64,000 nucleotides of DNA, taken from Dromiciops gliroides. Taxonomy: Eukaryota; Chordata; Mammalia; Microbiotheria; Microbiotheriidae. Every line of letters starts with the position of its first letter. Position 1 is the stretch's first letter. Under the pieces are notes generated by a model. That model did not search any database and was not told the DNA's origin. It saw only the letters and a list, made by a program, of their open reading frames with translations. Positions 11,590-21,772 of the stretch are shown here, one piece after another. The position numbers and the translations under genes are program-made. The stretch spans positions 493,579,716 through 493,643,715 of the forward strand of contig NC_057864.1 in NCBI RefSeq assembly GCF_019393635.1. The letters are read 5' to 3'.

Positions 11590-11975
11590 AAGGACCTGAA
11601 GCTCATGCAGCGCAACTCTCTTTTTACAGATCAGGAAATTTAGGCCCCCGGAAATTGTGACGGGATCATTGATTTAGGGCTGAAACAGATGCCAGAGGTC
11701 ACCTAGCCCACCCCTCTCATTTGACCCAGTGGTCCGGAGTTGGGGAGGGGTCACATAGGTTGTAAGTGCTAGGGATGAGGGGCAGCTAGGTAGCGCAGTG
11801 GATAGAGCACTGGCCCTGGATTCAGGAGGACCTGAGTTCAAATCCAGCCTCAGACACTTAACACTTACTAGCTGTGTGACCTTGGGCAAGTCATTTAACC
11901 CCAATTGCCCAGCAAAAAATAGATAAAAGTAAGTGCTAGGGATGGAATTCAAACCCCGGCCCTCTGAGTGCATGG
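11590..11975 (-). mobile_element. MIR SINE split by a younger SINE
   Basis: Antisense MIR motifs ('ttttacagatcaggaaattt', 'gaggtcacctagccc', then 'ggaattcaaaccccggccct') lie on both sides of a SINE insertion at 11778-11928. If the insertion is removed, the two parts are contiguous, so the MIR is older. Confidence 0.65.
11778..11928 (+). mobile_element. WSINE1-like tRNA-derived SINE
   Basis: Full-length sense copy running from 'aggggcagctaggtagcgca' to 'aaccccaattgcc' plus an A-rich tail. It has an A-box-like TAGCGCAGTGG and a B-box-like GTTCAAATCC. The TSD 'gtaagtgctagggatg' (16 bp, exact) is at 11762-11777 and 11929-11944. Confidence 0.95.
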
Positions 11976-12217
11976 CCATTGCTCCTTCCCCAGTGCTTCA
12001 GGCCCTTTCGAGGCAGCCCCACCCCAGTACTGGGTGGTAGGAGGATGGTGGGGACCTCATAATTAGGTCTGTTTGGAGGAGCAGTAGAGTTAGGGAGAAG
12101 GAAGAGGTGTTGGCTGTGTTCAGTTTAAGTCATAGCAGGGTCACTGAGGCAGAGCTGTCCACAAAATCCCTGGTGCTGAAGGACTGGACCTTCTCCTTAA
12201 AGAAAAGGCAGGGAGGT

Positions 12218-12440
12218 GGTCTTGTTCAGGACATCTTCAATCATATCCAACTCTTCAAGACCCCATTTGGGGTTTTCTTTGCAAAGAGTGATTTGCCATG
12301 GTGGATTAAGGCAAATAGAGGTTAAGTGACTTGCCCAGGGTCACTCAGCTACTAAGTGTCTGAGGCTGGATTTGAACTCAGGTCTTCCTGACTCCAGGCC
12401 AAGCACTCTATCCACTGCAGTGCTACCCAGTTACCATGGG
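12218..12440 (-). mobile_element. Marsupial RTE-tailed SINE (Mar1-type)
   Basis: Two-part antisense element. The left part ('tcatatccaactcttcaaga', 'ccccatttggggttttcttt', 'gcaaagag') resembles the 3' end shared with RTE/BovB LINEs. The right part is a tRNA-like CORE-SINE body ('ttaagtgacttgcccagggt', 'tttgaactcaggtcttcctg', 'ctctatccactgca'). Family assignment is from motif memory. Two related copies lie at 23.47 and 28.12 kb. Confidence 0.7.
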
Positions 12441-12514
12441 CACCACATCCAGACTCTGAATTAATAAAGGCCCTGCCCAGGAACAAGGAAGAGCTTGGCT
12501 CTCAGGGAGGAGAG

Positions 12515-12960
12515 ACACCATAGACACCATTAAGTCCCATACCATAATTTTATAGAAGAAGACACTGAGACCCAGAGTGGCCCAGTGAATTCTCCAAGTT
12601 CACATAGATATGTTGCAGAGCCTGGATTTGAAGCCAGGTTCTCCGACCTCCAATCTGGTGTGTTCCCCCTCCTCCACTCCTACCCCACCTTCCGTTCCAA
12701 CTTGTCTCCTCAAACCCCAGCTCTCCATACACATCAGAAAGGTGTCCTTGTATTGAGTCAGGATTTGAATCCCAGCCTTCCTGCCCCAACACCATTCTGC
12801 CTGCATCCTGCTACTCCTTCAGCTTTCCTGGGATCTGCTCACCCTTTCTCCGTGATGAGGAGGATGAGGATGATGACAACCAAGATGACACATCATCCCA
12901 CAGCCCAAAGTGTCAGGAGAGACTTGAACCCAGGTCTCCCAGCCTGTTAGCTCTCTTCCC
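12515..12960 (-). mobile_element. Several antisense MIR pieces
   Basis: 12515-12665 is an antisense MIR ('tagaagaagacactgagacc', 'gcctggatttgaagccaggt'). Shorter antisense MIR-like pieces follow near 12755-12800 ('gtcaggatttgaatcccagc') and 12912-12960 ('agacttgaacccaggtctcc'). A GATGAG-rich patch lies at 12853-12890. Confidence 0.55.
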
Positions 12961-12965
12961 TCTAG

Positions 12966-14485
12966 CGATATGAAAGGAGAAATGGAGCCAAGTCTTCATC
13001 CTTTTCACCTCCTCCTGTTCACTGACTCTTCTCACTGTCTTCAAGCCAGCCCAGTCTCTTTTTTGCCTGGGTAGGGGGCTAGCCAAGAGCTTGGGCATAT
13101 TCAGGTTGGCCAATGGGGGAGAATTCTCATCTCCTCTGAGTACTTGCAGCAGACATGGTCTGCCTGCCCCAGAGATTTTTCCCATGGGCTGAAGGCTGTC
13201 CTTCACTGATTTGAATCCCCCACCTTTCCCCTACCTGGGGGCTCCAGGCTCCTCAATCTGACCTTTGGACCTAAGCTCTAGGGAAGGGCAAGGGGCACTT
13301 TGGCCCAGGACACCTGACACTGGGGGTTCCCTCTGCCTCACAGTTGTCCATCAGTTCCGTGGCCCATCTGCCTATCCCAAGCACCCTTCTATCCGCCCTG
13401 GAATCCCACTTTAATGAAAGAGCTGAACTACGTGACCTCCTTAATGGAGGACTTTCCCAGCTGGGGCTACCAGCTTCACCCCAGCTTATCTCTGTTTCCT
13501 CACACTTCCAAAGTTCCCCCGAGGGAGGGGTCTCTCACAATCTCATCAGGGCCATTTTACAGTAGGGAAAGAGTGACTTTGGCCCAAAGGAAAGGGGAGC
13601 ACCAGCCCCACCACCCCCAACGATAAGAGGGAGCTAAGAGGGGGACCCTGTGGTTAGCTACAACATTAGCAGCACGTTGTGTCTTCAGGTCATAACAACC
13701 CCCCAAGTCAATGGGACAGGGAGATGCTGACCCACTGGCCCTCTCTGGCAAGGTCTCTGATCAGCCTAGGGAGGAAGTTCAGCATCTCCACACCCCCAAA
13801 CATAACAGCACGAGCCTACTTCCTCCAGGACTCCTGAGATCCATCAGCTCGCAGATAAATCACCCAGTGACAAAAGCAACAAGAAGAGAAGTGAAAATTA
13901 CCCCACGGAGTGTGAGAGACCCTTTGTCCAGGGAAGCATGGCCGCTGACATCAAACAGCTACACAGGTGACCATGGGCACTGGCAGAGGCCGTTGGACAG
14001 TGGAGGTCATGGAGAGGTGACTACAGAATGGAGGGGGCCCAGAGCCTGGCAGGGCCAGTGGAGCAGGGGGAGACAGAGGCATGATGGGTAAGAGCAGCCC
14101 CAGCCCCTGCCTCTCATCTCTGTGGGACCCAGCCTCAGTGAGCCCAAGGGGGAGCAGAGGCAGAGGCCCCCAGGTCTGGCCGTGGGGGAAGGAGAGACAG
14201 CACGGAGGCTTCTGAGGGGCTGCGTCTCCTCTCCTCGTGCGGCATTAGCACTTCTTACCCCACAAGGTTTTTGTGGCGATCTCTTCTCGTCTGTAGTCAC
14301 CGTGGTTCTCCTGTGTTTTGGCACTCGACGTTTTAAGGGGGAGATGAGTTCGGAATCCGTGTCACCGTCACCTGTTAGGTGATGCTCATTGGTTGAATCT
14401 GACAGCGTTTTTTCCTATTGAATTCTTAGACGGAATCTGCTGCCAAATCACAAGCGTCCCTTCCAGCTTCGTAGGATACCAAAGC
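12966..14485. other. Unique stretch, no gene recognised
   Basis: About 1.5 kb without a clear repeat. Frames of 60-126 codons overlap on opposite strands and show no recognisable domain. The part at 14220-14440 has more CpG than its surroundings. Confidence 0.4.
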
Positions 14486-14489
14486 CACG

Positions 14490-14665
14490 CCTTGAACTGT
14501 GGCCGAGGCTCTGGGTTCAAATCCCTGCTCTGCCCTTATGACTTGTGGGCACTTGGACGATCCCTTCCCTTTTCCGGAAGCTCGGCTTTCCCCTCTGCAA
14601 AACGAGAGAGCCGAACAAAGGTTGTGGACAGCCCTCTCTGACTGTCTCCCCAGCTGCCAAAGGCC
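14490..14665 (+). mobile_element. MIR SINE (sense)
   Basis: 'ctctgggttcaaatccctgc', 'gacttgtgggcacttgga', 'ctttcccctctgcaaaac': a sense MIR from near its head to its 3' part. Confidence 0.75.
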
Positions 14666-14708
14666 CCAAAGAAGTCAGAGCAGGAAGAGGCCGAGTGATC
14701 AGTGAGAG

Positions 14709-14820
14709 AATGTAAGCTCCCTGAGGGTAGGGTCCGCTCACTGTGCCTGCTGCATCTCCAGGCTAACACAATGCCCGGCACATAGGAGGCGACCATTGCT
14801 TGCCGAGTGACTGAATGACA
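14709..14820 (+). mobile_element. L2 LINE 3' terminus
   Basis: 'tgtaagctccctgagggtag', 'tgcatctccaggctaac', 'atgcccggcacataggaggc', ending in 'tgactgaatga'. A clear L2 3' end. Confidence 0.75.
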
Positions 14821-15431
14821 TAGGGCCACCTCTCTATTTTACAGAGAGACCATGGCGCCTTCCCAGCAACTCTGGAGTCATCAAAGCCCGCCTTTTTTGC
14901 CTAAGAAACTCCTTCCCTGCTAAGGAAACTCATCTCTTACCCAGACCCCGGCACCTTTGAGGCGCGCGCTCTCCCCCAAAGCCCTAAATGTGACAGGCCT
15001 CCTGCAGCCTCCCCGCCTCCCCGAGACACCTCCGCCCACTGATTTCCTTCTGCTCTCGGTGCTTACTCACTTGGGGCTCACGTTATGGCCGCATAAACCG
15101 CTATAATCCTTTAATTGTTGCATAAAAAATAGCTACGGGGAGGAAGGATGTGTGGGAAACGGTTCCTTTCTAAAGTGAAAAGCATAATCCTTGTTAATTT
15201 CTAAGAAATACACAAAGGGTAATAGCAGCTCCAACACAGGGCCTCGAGATGGCTTTGAGACCCAGGGTCAATGAGCCCAGTTTAAGTGGGAAAGCGGCGG
15301 ATCACAGCCTTCCACTCCAAGCAGCCAGCAGCGTCTTATAGCCATGGAAGGGACTGGAGGGCTTCGGGCTTCGGGCGCGTTTGTTATTTTTAAATGCACC
15401 ATGGTGGACAAGTTTCAACTGCGCCTGATTT
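14821..15431. other. Repeat-poor stretch, possible conserved element
   Basis: No repeat recognised. The segment near 15060-15270 is locally AT-richer than its GC-rich flanks and lacks simple sequence, which is typical of conserved non-coding elements. That reading is inference only. Confidence 0.3.
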
Positions 15432-15445
15432 AAAAGGCTTGAGCA

Positions 15446-15565
15446 GGGGGCAGCTAGGTGGCGCAGTGGATAGAGCACCGGCCCTGGATTCAGGAGGACC
15501 TGAGTTCAAATCCGGCCTCAGACACTTTATACTTACTAGCTAAACCAAAAAAAAACAAAAACAAA
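15446..15565 (+). mobile_element. WSINE1-like SINE with internal deletion
   Basis: Sense copy from 'ggggcagctaggtggcgcag' to 'cttactagct', followed directly by the A-rich tail. It lacks the usual 'gtgtgaccctgggcaagtc...ccaattgcc' part. The A-box-like and B-box-like motifs are kept. Exact TSD 'aaaaggcttgagca' at 15432-15445 and 15566-15579. Confidence 0.93.
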
Positions 15566-15639
15566 AAAAGGCTTGAGCAAAGAAGCCAAGAAATAAGATT
15601 TCTAACCAAAGAACCATAAGAAATGGGCTTTTCCTGCAC

Positions 15640-16285
15640 ACAAGCATTCGGTAACCACTTATTAAGTGCCTATGCATGTATATGTGTGTGTACATATGCA
15701 TAATATAGGTAATTTTTTATATGGAACATATAACATGTGTGATACATATGTAATGTACGTGTGCAGATGCATAAGTGTATATATGTGTGTAACACATGGA
15801 ATATTTATATGGGGTATGTAATACATGTGGTGCATTGTGCAATACATGTATGCGTGTGAGCACATGTGTGTTTATGTAGAACATAGGTAATATTCCATAT
15901 GGAATATATGTGATGCATGTGTGATAGGTGAATATATTTGTATATGTATAAGTAATATTATATATGATACATGTGTAATGTATGTGTGCATGCATGCAGG
16001 TGTGTAACATGTAATATTTCATGCATAATATATAATATGTTGTGCATTGTATTGTGTGTGCATGTGTGTGTATATGTATGTATATGTAACAAGTAATATT
16101 TTATATGGAATATGGAATATATGTGATGCATTTATAATGTGTGTGTGCGTGTGTGAGGATATATGCATGTGTCTACAATCGTATAGATTGTGACCATATA
16201 ACAAGCACTCTCTTAAGCCCTGGGTACAAAATTGGAAAAGGCAGCCCAGCCCACCCTGAAGGATCTTACATTTTGGGGGCAAATA
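15640..16285 (-). mobile_element. L2 LINE 3' end, split by a minisatellite
   Basis: Left part: 'aagcattcggtaaccactta', 'ttaagtgcct'. Right part: 'aacaagcactctcttaagcc', 'ctgggtacaaa', 'gaaggatcttacattttggg'. Both are antisense L2 3'-end motifs and would be near-contiguous without the roughly 0.5-kb AT/GT-rich repeat between them. Confidence 0.6.
15671..16185. repeat. Degenerate AT/TG-rich minisatellite
   Basis: Low-complexity TATG/TGTA-rich DNA. A recurring motif 'gtaatattttatatggaat' or variants starts near 15708, 15790, 15886, 15951, 16011 and 16091. Each is followed by 'atgtgatgcatgtgtaatg'-like and 'gtgtgtgcatg' parts. Spacing is irregular, roughly 60-95 bp, so it is a decayed higher-order tandem repeat and not a plain dinucleotide run. 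Confidence 0.8.
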
Positions 16286-17058
16286 CCACCCACCCAAATG
16301 TCAGCCATTGGTATGTGGCCGTGAGAGGCCATGGGTTTGACTGTTGGCTCCCTTCTTGGATTTGGGCTCCTGTGAAATTCTAGGGGCCTCAGCTACTATT
16401 CCCCTTCCCACTTTGAAGAAAGGGGAGATAGAAGCATGCTATTTTCACAGCATTCAAAGGGGTCTTTGTGGTCTAAAGATGGTGGTTCTCCTTGGCTCCA
16501 CATTCTGCCCCCTTTCCCAGGCTCTGTCAGACTTTGCTAAGGCTCACAGCAGTCTATTTTTGTCTCTGCCTCTGTCTGCACTGAGCACCAGATAAGTGTG
16601 TCCTCCATCCATTGTCAGGCACCTTACGCCTTGTGCTGGGAGGGCCCCAGGAGGGAAGAGAAACTCATTTGGGGATCCAAAATGAGGTCTTAGCCCAGAA
16701 ATGTTGGGAATTCCCATGAACCTGCTTTGGAATGTGTCGGAGCTGGTGCTGTCAGGACAATATCCAGGAAACCATAGCCCTTTGGAGACATGGGTCTGGA
16801 AGTAAGGTGCTCCTGGGGAAGGTCAGACCAAAGGGATTAGCCTTAGTGGGGCATAAGGTCACTTTGTGCCCTATGAGGAACACGTAGGAGAAAAGTGGGT
16901 AGTGATGCTGAGAAGTTAGGAAACCTGAAAGATGAGGGGCTGCAGGGACAGAGGAGAAGAAAAAAAGGGTCATCATCTTTCTGGGGAATGAGTCCAAAAG
17001 AGAGACAGAGAGTGAGAGTCAAACAGGACTGCCAAGCAGCCATGAGGCCCCACATGAG
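16286..17058. other. Unique non-coding stretch
   Basis: No repeat or gene recognised. It separates two antisense L2 ends. Confidence 0.4.
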
Positions 17059-17059
17059 A

Positions 17060-17200
17060 ATGAATGAACGAACGAACGAACGAACAATAAAACTGTTATT
17101 AGTTACATACTATTTACCTGACATTGTGCTATATACTGGGGAAACAAATGCAGGCAGACAAGACAGTTCCTGCCCACAAAAGCTTCCATTCTAATTGGGC
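17060..17200 (-). mobile_element. L2 LINE 3' end with (GAAC)n tail
   Basis: A (GAAT/GAAC)n run at 17060-17086 replaces the usual L2 tail. It is followed by antisense L2 sequence 'tgacattgtgctatatactg', 'ggggaaacaaatgcag', 'agttcctgcccacaaaagct', 'tccattctaat'. Confidence 0.75.
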
Positions 17201-18890
17201 AAGGCAACCATAGATGGGTGTGTTTGGAGGTGGGGTAGAGGCAGAGTGCGGGCAGCATGCTTTAGTTCTGAAAAAGCTCATCTGTCAGAGCCCAGCATCC
17301 CATAGGAAGAGGCCATGTGTTGATGCTCCACCTCTAATTAGAATTACCCCTAAATCAAGTTCAAACAAGATGATCTCAAGGAACCACATCTCCTCCTCCC
17401 CGGCATTTGTTTTGCCAGCAGCCCAGCCTTTACCTGGGTTGCGCCTTCTAATCTCCCTTCTGTCTGCCTTTGTGGGAACTGACGGGGAGGGCTTGGGTGA
17501 GTCACTGCCGGCCAGCCTTCTTTGTGGTACAGAGCATTCTCAGGAGATGCCATCTCCCCAGCCTGGCTGAGATCATCGAACTGGCACCTGCTACCACCCG
17601 CAGACACAGTATTATGTCATGTGTAGCTCCTTCCCGGATCTGAACCTTAGCACAAGAGGCTTGTGGCCCCCTCACCTCTGCTCAGTCTATCCCTAACTAA
17701 GCTCATTGTACCGACATCTGCTTGGACCGAAGAATTCCTGAACAGGGAAGGGTGCATACTATAGGACTGGCAGGGTAACCTGGGAAGGCCAGGCATGCAT
17801 GGGGCTGCAATCTACATGACCAGGTGAAATAAACTCAAAGATGAGGTCAGAGAGTCATCAAAAGATCCATTCATTTGACAAGGATTTGGGCACTCAGCAA
17901 ACCATGCATATGACGTCCCGAGTAGCCACCTGCCCCATAGACCTCTAAGGCAAAGACCTGATCCCCCAGCAGGGATATTTGTGGAATGCATCAGACCAGT
18001 TGGGGGAGGCCATTGGCCAGCAGTGATGGACGGGCATGGAGGGGGCAGAGGGCAGAGGCTTGCCACCCCCTGGTCCCTATGCAGGACTCCTTTAGGAGGT
18101 GGGAGACCAAGAGGCGAGGCTCCTGGAGCACGCTTTTCATCTCCTCCCCCAGGAGACTCTGTCCCTAGTATCAAGGACAGGAACAAATGCCAAGGACAAA
18201 ACAGCAGATTACTCAAAAATGGCCCCGAGAAAGGCTCCTTTTTCAAGGAGCGGGGAAGGGCGTGTTAAGACCTTTAGTTGAGCATCCCCAAGGTCAATGG
18301 GACCCGCAACAGGACCTTGCTTTCCAGATCCTCCATCTCCTTCTGTCTGGGGCAAAGCTCTATCCTACAGGCTGGGCCTCAGAGCAGACGAGTCAGCCCA
18401 CCCTGCTGCCCTGGCGGGAGTGACCATGAGCTCCACCAGCCCAGAGTCATCCCCAAACGACAGGAAGGCATCTGGTTTTTGAAAATGGCAGAGGAATGTA
18501 GATAAGGCAAATGTGCCTCACATAAACAAGTCATCCTCTCCATACCCTATGCTCCGTCCCCAAGGTCTGGGCCAACAAGACAATCCCAGGGGATGCCCAG
18601 AGGCCTTGGGCCCCACTAGCCAGTTCATTGGAAGGACTGGGGTCGAGCACAGAATGACTAACAACAGGAGCCTTAACTCAATGTCCTTCCTACAGACTAC
18701 TGCTCCCCCCCCCCAGCCAGGGCAAGCTGCTGAGGGAGGGGGTTCTTGTGCAGGGCCTGACCTTGAACCTGAGCCCAAAGCTGGGCCTCCTTCTGAGCAC
18801 CAGCAACAACAGAAAAGTGCCCAGCTGCTCTTTTTCCTTTGGCCCTTGCCTGGAGCCAGCCCAGAAAGGGGGTGGGGCATACTTCAGGGA
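17201..18890. other. Unique GC-rich stretch
   Basis: About 1.7 kb. No recognised repeat or domain. Several overlapping open frames of 60-190 codons are not supported as exons by any recognisable protein motif. Confidence 0.4.
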
Positions 18891-18894
18891 AAGC

Positions 18895-19035
18895 AGAATG
18901 GGGAAGTGGAAAGAATGCCCAAGAACCTGGATTCAAATCCTGATTCTGCTGCTTTCTGTGTGACTTTGGACAAAGAATCTGTCCCTCTCTGGGCCCCAGT
19001 TCTCAAACATAAGATGAAAAAGGAGGAACAATACG
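18895..19035 (+). mobile_element. MIR SINE (sense)
   Basis: 'acctggattcaaatcctgat', 'gtgtgactttggacaaagaa', 'ctgggccccagttctcaaac', 'aagatgaaaaaggagg'. A second short MIR head ('gacagtgtggcacaggggtt') follows near 19070-19110. Confidence 0.75.
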
Positions 19036-19110
19036 TTCCAAGAACTGTAAGCCTCTGTTTGGCTCAGAAGACAGTGTGGCACAGGGGTTAGACAGACGGC
19101 CTCTGACCCA

Positions 19111-20055
19111 CAGTCCCACGCTCAGATGGTATTCAGAAAGTTTTCCTTCCCAGCTTGGCTGCCCTGCAGAGTGCACATGGAGAACTCATATGGGATCTAG
19201 ATGGTCTGGAAAGATGGTCTTGGGGCTTTCAATGCATTTGATCCTAATTCTTTTAGGGAGGCCCAGGAACTTCTTACGGAGCAAAGGGTTGGCCCCCAAC
19301 ACTGAAGAGGGCAGTGGGACTGGTGAGCACCCAGGCAGGTCTCTGCCAAGAGTCACTGTGGATGTGCAGCAGAAACCAGCCTTTCCGTGTGAATCCAGCT
19401 CAGGGCACTTCTGAAGTACTGATCTCCACCCCAACCCTACTGCCAACCTCAGGGATGTCCCTGACGGACTCTTTGGCCATGAAACTGGCCAGAGCCGACC
19501 GTGCGGGTCTTGGCCATGCTGTCCTCAAGACCCAGAATCCAGTCCTCCCCCACCCCCAAACCCAGCAGAGCCCAGGCAGCCTCCCCGGCACTCACTGCCA
19601 AGAAGAGAAGATCATTGGACCGGACAGAGCTGAGGGAGGTCATCAGGTCCATCTCCCCACCTCCAGGCAGGGCCATTCCAGGGAGATAGGAATCTCCCAG
19701 GCCCAGCCTCTCCAGATCCTGCCCAGGGCCCATAGCCCATCGGCCAGCTGCCCTTGCCCCCGCCCGCGCTCCTTGGAGAGCTTGGCTCCAGTATCTCATT
19801 CTGCAAATGGCTCCTTGTCAAATGCCTGCGGGATCTGGTACATACTCTGGTCTTGATGAGAAGTGCTCGAGAAACCACTGAGGGTCAGGTCTGCCGGACG
19901 CAGCTCCACATTTTAAGAATGAAAGAAATACTTTCTAGTGTCCAGAGTGAGCAAAGAAACACTCCCACCCTCCCAGTCAGTTCCCATCTGAAGAACTGTG
20001 CTCTGGCCTCAAGCATGGCATTGTAGGGGAAATGATGTGTTGAATCTCAAGCTCC
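19111..20055. other. Unique stretch
   Basis: No repeat recognised. A 180-codon frame at 19314-19856 has no recognisable domain, overlaps several antisense frames, and is most likely chance. Confidence 0.4.
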
Positions 20056-20059
20056 TGTG

Positions 20060-20205
20060 GTAGAATGCAGAGTCAGCAAAACCTGGATTCCAGACCTTCC
20101 TCAGACTTGCTCAGGGTCACACAGCCACTGAGGGTCAGAGGCAGAGCTCAAACCCAGGCCTCCAGGGCTTGCGGGCCAGTTCTCCACCCCTAGACCAGGC
20201 TCCTC
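20060..20205 (-). mobile_element. MIR SINE (antisense)
   Basis: 'ttgctcagggtcacacagcc', 'gcagagctcaaacccaggcc' and 'tccacccctagaccaggctc' follow the antisense MIR order. Confidence 0.65.
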
Positions 20206-20279
20206 TTTACCTGGCACTTCCTAAATGCTCACTCATCCATTGGCAAATGGCACGTAGCTAATCTGTGCCTTTGACTCAC

Positions 20280-20640
20280 AGATTCACCCAGTCTTAGAGT
20301 TGGAAGGAGCCTCAGAGACCATCTCCTCTAAGTCATCCCTGATAGGGAATCCCTCTGTAATAGAGTGGACAAAAATCTGGTCTTTTCTTGATGCCCGCCA
20401 GGGATGGGGAGCTCATTACCTCCTGAGGTAACCCATGACACTAACAACCCTAAATCTGCCTCTTGACCACTTCCCCCACTGCTCCTGGTTCTGTCACCTG
20501 AGGCCCAGGAGTGCAAGTGTACCCCTCTCCCCCAAGACAGCCCCTCAACTATTTGAAGATGGCTGTTGTGTTCCCCCGAGCCTTCTCTTCTCCAGGCTAA
20601 CCAGCCTCAGTATCTTCAATGGGTCCTCAAAGGGCATGAG
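20280..20640 (-). mobile_element. L3/CR1-like LINE 3' fragment
   Basis: Antisense CR1/L3 3' UTR: 'cttagagttggaaggagcct', 'gagctcattacctcctgagg', 'caactatttgaagatggctg', 'cttctcttctccaggctaac', 'cagcctcagtatcttcaatg'. The 'ttctcttctccaggctaa' block is a strong CR1-clade hallmark. Related sequence occurs at 8.66, 41.57, 42.46 and 46.67 kb. Confidence 0.7.
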
Positions 20641-20701
20641 CCTGGGTCTTTTGCCTTCTTTGGACACTTTATAGCTCATCACCATTCTTTCAAATATATG
20701 G

Positions 20702-20862
20702 CACTGGGAACAACTAGGTGGCTCAGTGGATAAAGCACCAGCCCTGGATTCAGGAGGACCTGGGTTCAAATCTGGCCTCAGACACTTGACACTTACTAGC
20801 TGTGTGACCCTGGGCAAGTCACTTAACCCTCATTTCCCCACAAAAATAAAAATAAAAATAAA
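20702..20862 (+). mobile_element. WSINE1-like tRNA-derived SINE
   Basis: Sense copy, slightly diverged at its head ('gggaacaactaggtggctca'), ending in (AAAAT)n. TSD 'caaatatatgg' at 20691-20701 and 20863-20873. Confidence 0.92.
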
Positions 20863-21084
20863 CAAATATATGGTGTGCAGCCCCGAGGATGTTCCACCCA
20901 ACATGATGGGAGAAGCCCAGAAGTCTGAGAAGAGGGAGGGGCAGGTATCTCCTGCTCCAACCCCGACATCTGACCAGAGGAAACATAGGCCTCTGCTCTG
21001 TCTGCTGAGAAAGGCATCTCAAGATTACACCTTCAAAACTGTGTCATTGTGGGCCACTGGGATTGCCCCAAGGTGACAGGGAAT

Positions 21085-21195
21085 CAAGGCCTTTCAATCA
21101 AGAATTTGCTAAGGGTTTGCTCTGGGCCCCAGCACTGTGCTAAGAGCTGGAGACCCAAAGAAGTACAACCAGACCCCACTCCCATCCTAATGGGG
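21085..21195 (-). mobile_element. L2 LINE 3' end
   Basis: 'tgctctgggccccagcactg', 'tgctaagagctggagaccca', 'ccactcccatcctaatggg': an antisense L2 terminus. Confidence 0.7.
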
Positions 21196-21589
21196 GAAGC
21201 CGCACAGAGACAACTGGTCCACACAAGAAACATGCAGAGGACAGGGAAGGATGGCAAGGCCCCAGCAGCTGGTGGGGGCAGGAAAGGCCTTGAAGCCAAA
21301 TGAGGAAGGAAGCCAGCGAGTCCAAGGAGTGGCGGTGGGGAGGGAAGGCACGGCAGACATGGTGAGCAGCCAGGGCCAAGGCATGGAGGTGGGAGATGAA
21401 GAATCCTGCATGAGAAGCAGCGGGTCCCTGAGGGAAGGAATGAGGAACGGTGCATGGGAAGGGCTCTGTGGCACCGGGCCTGCTGAGCAGCCTCCGAGAC
21501 CCCCATCCATGCGTCCCCAGCTTAGGCTCCCTCCCTCCTCACCCTCTTCTCTCCTTCCTCTTCCTTTCCTTTCCTCCATCATTGTGGCT

Positions 21590-21772
21590 AAGCTCTGTAC
21601 AGGCTCACTTCTCTCATTGGGAGGGGGCACTGTTCTTATGCCCACTTTAGAGATGAAGAAACTGAGGCAAACATGAGTTAAGTGACTTGCCCAGGGTCAC
21701 ACAGCTGGTAAGTATCCAAGGCCAGATTTGAACTCGGGTCTTTCTGACTCCAGGCCCAGGGCTCTGTACTCC
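21590..21772 (-). mobile_element. MIR/CORE-SINE (antisense)
   Basis: 'agatgaagaaactgaggcaa', 'acttgcccagggtcacacag', 'tttgaactcgggtctttctg', 'actccaggcccagggctc'. Full antisense order. Confidence 0.8.

Noticed and set aside
11778..11928. tRNA-like A and B boxes as a possible tRNA gene
   Set aside because: No cloverleaf with an intact anticodon arm or acceptor stem was seen; the motifs belong to SINE copies with TSDs and A-tails.
15671..16185. Periodic motif as a possible replication origin or array of binding sites
   Set aside because: Spacing is irregular and the sequence is low-complexity; a decayed minisatellite explains it.
18513..19091. 192-codon plus frame
   Set aside because: Runs into a MIR at its end, overlaps antisense frames, has no recognisable motif, and is in GC-rich DNA where such lengths occur by chance.
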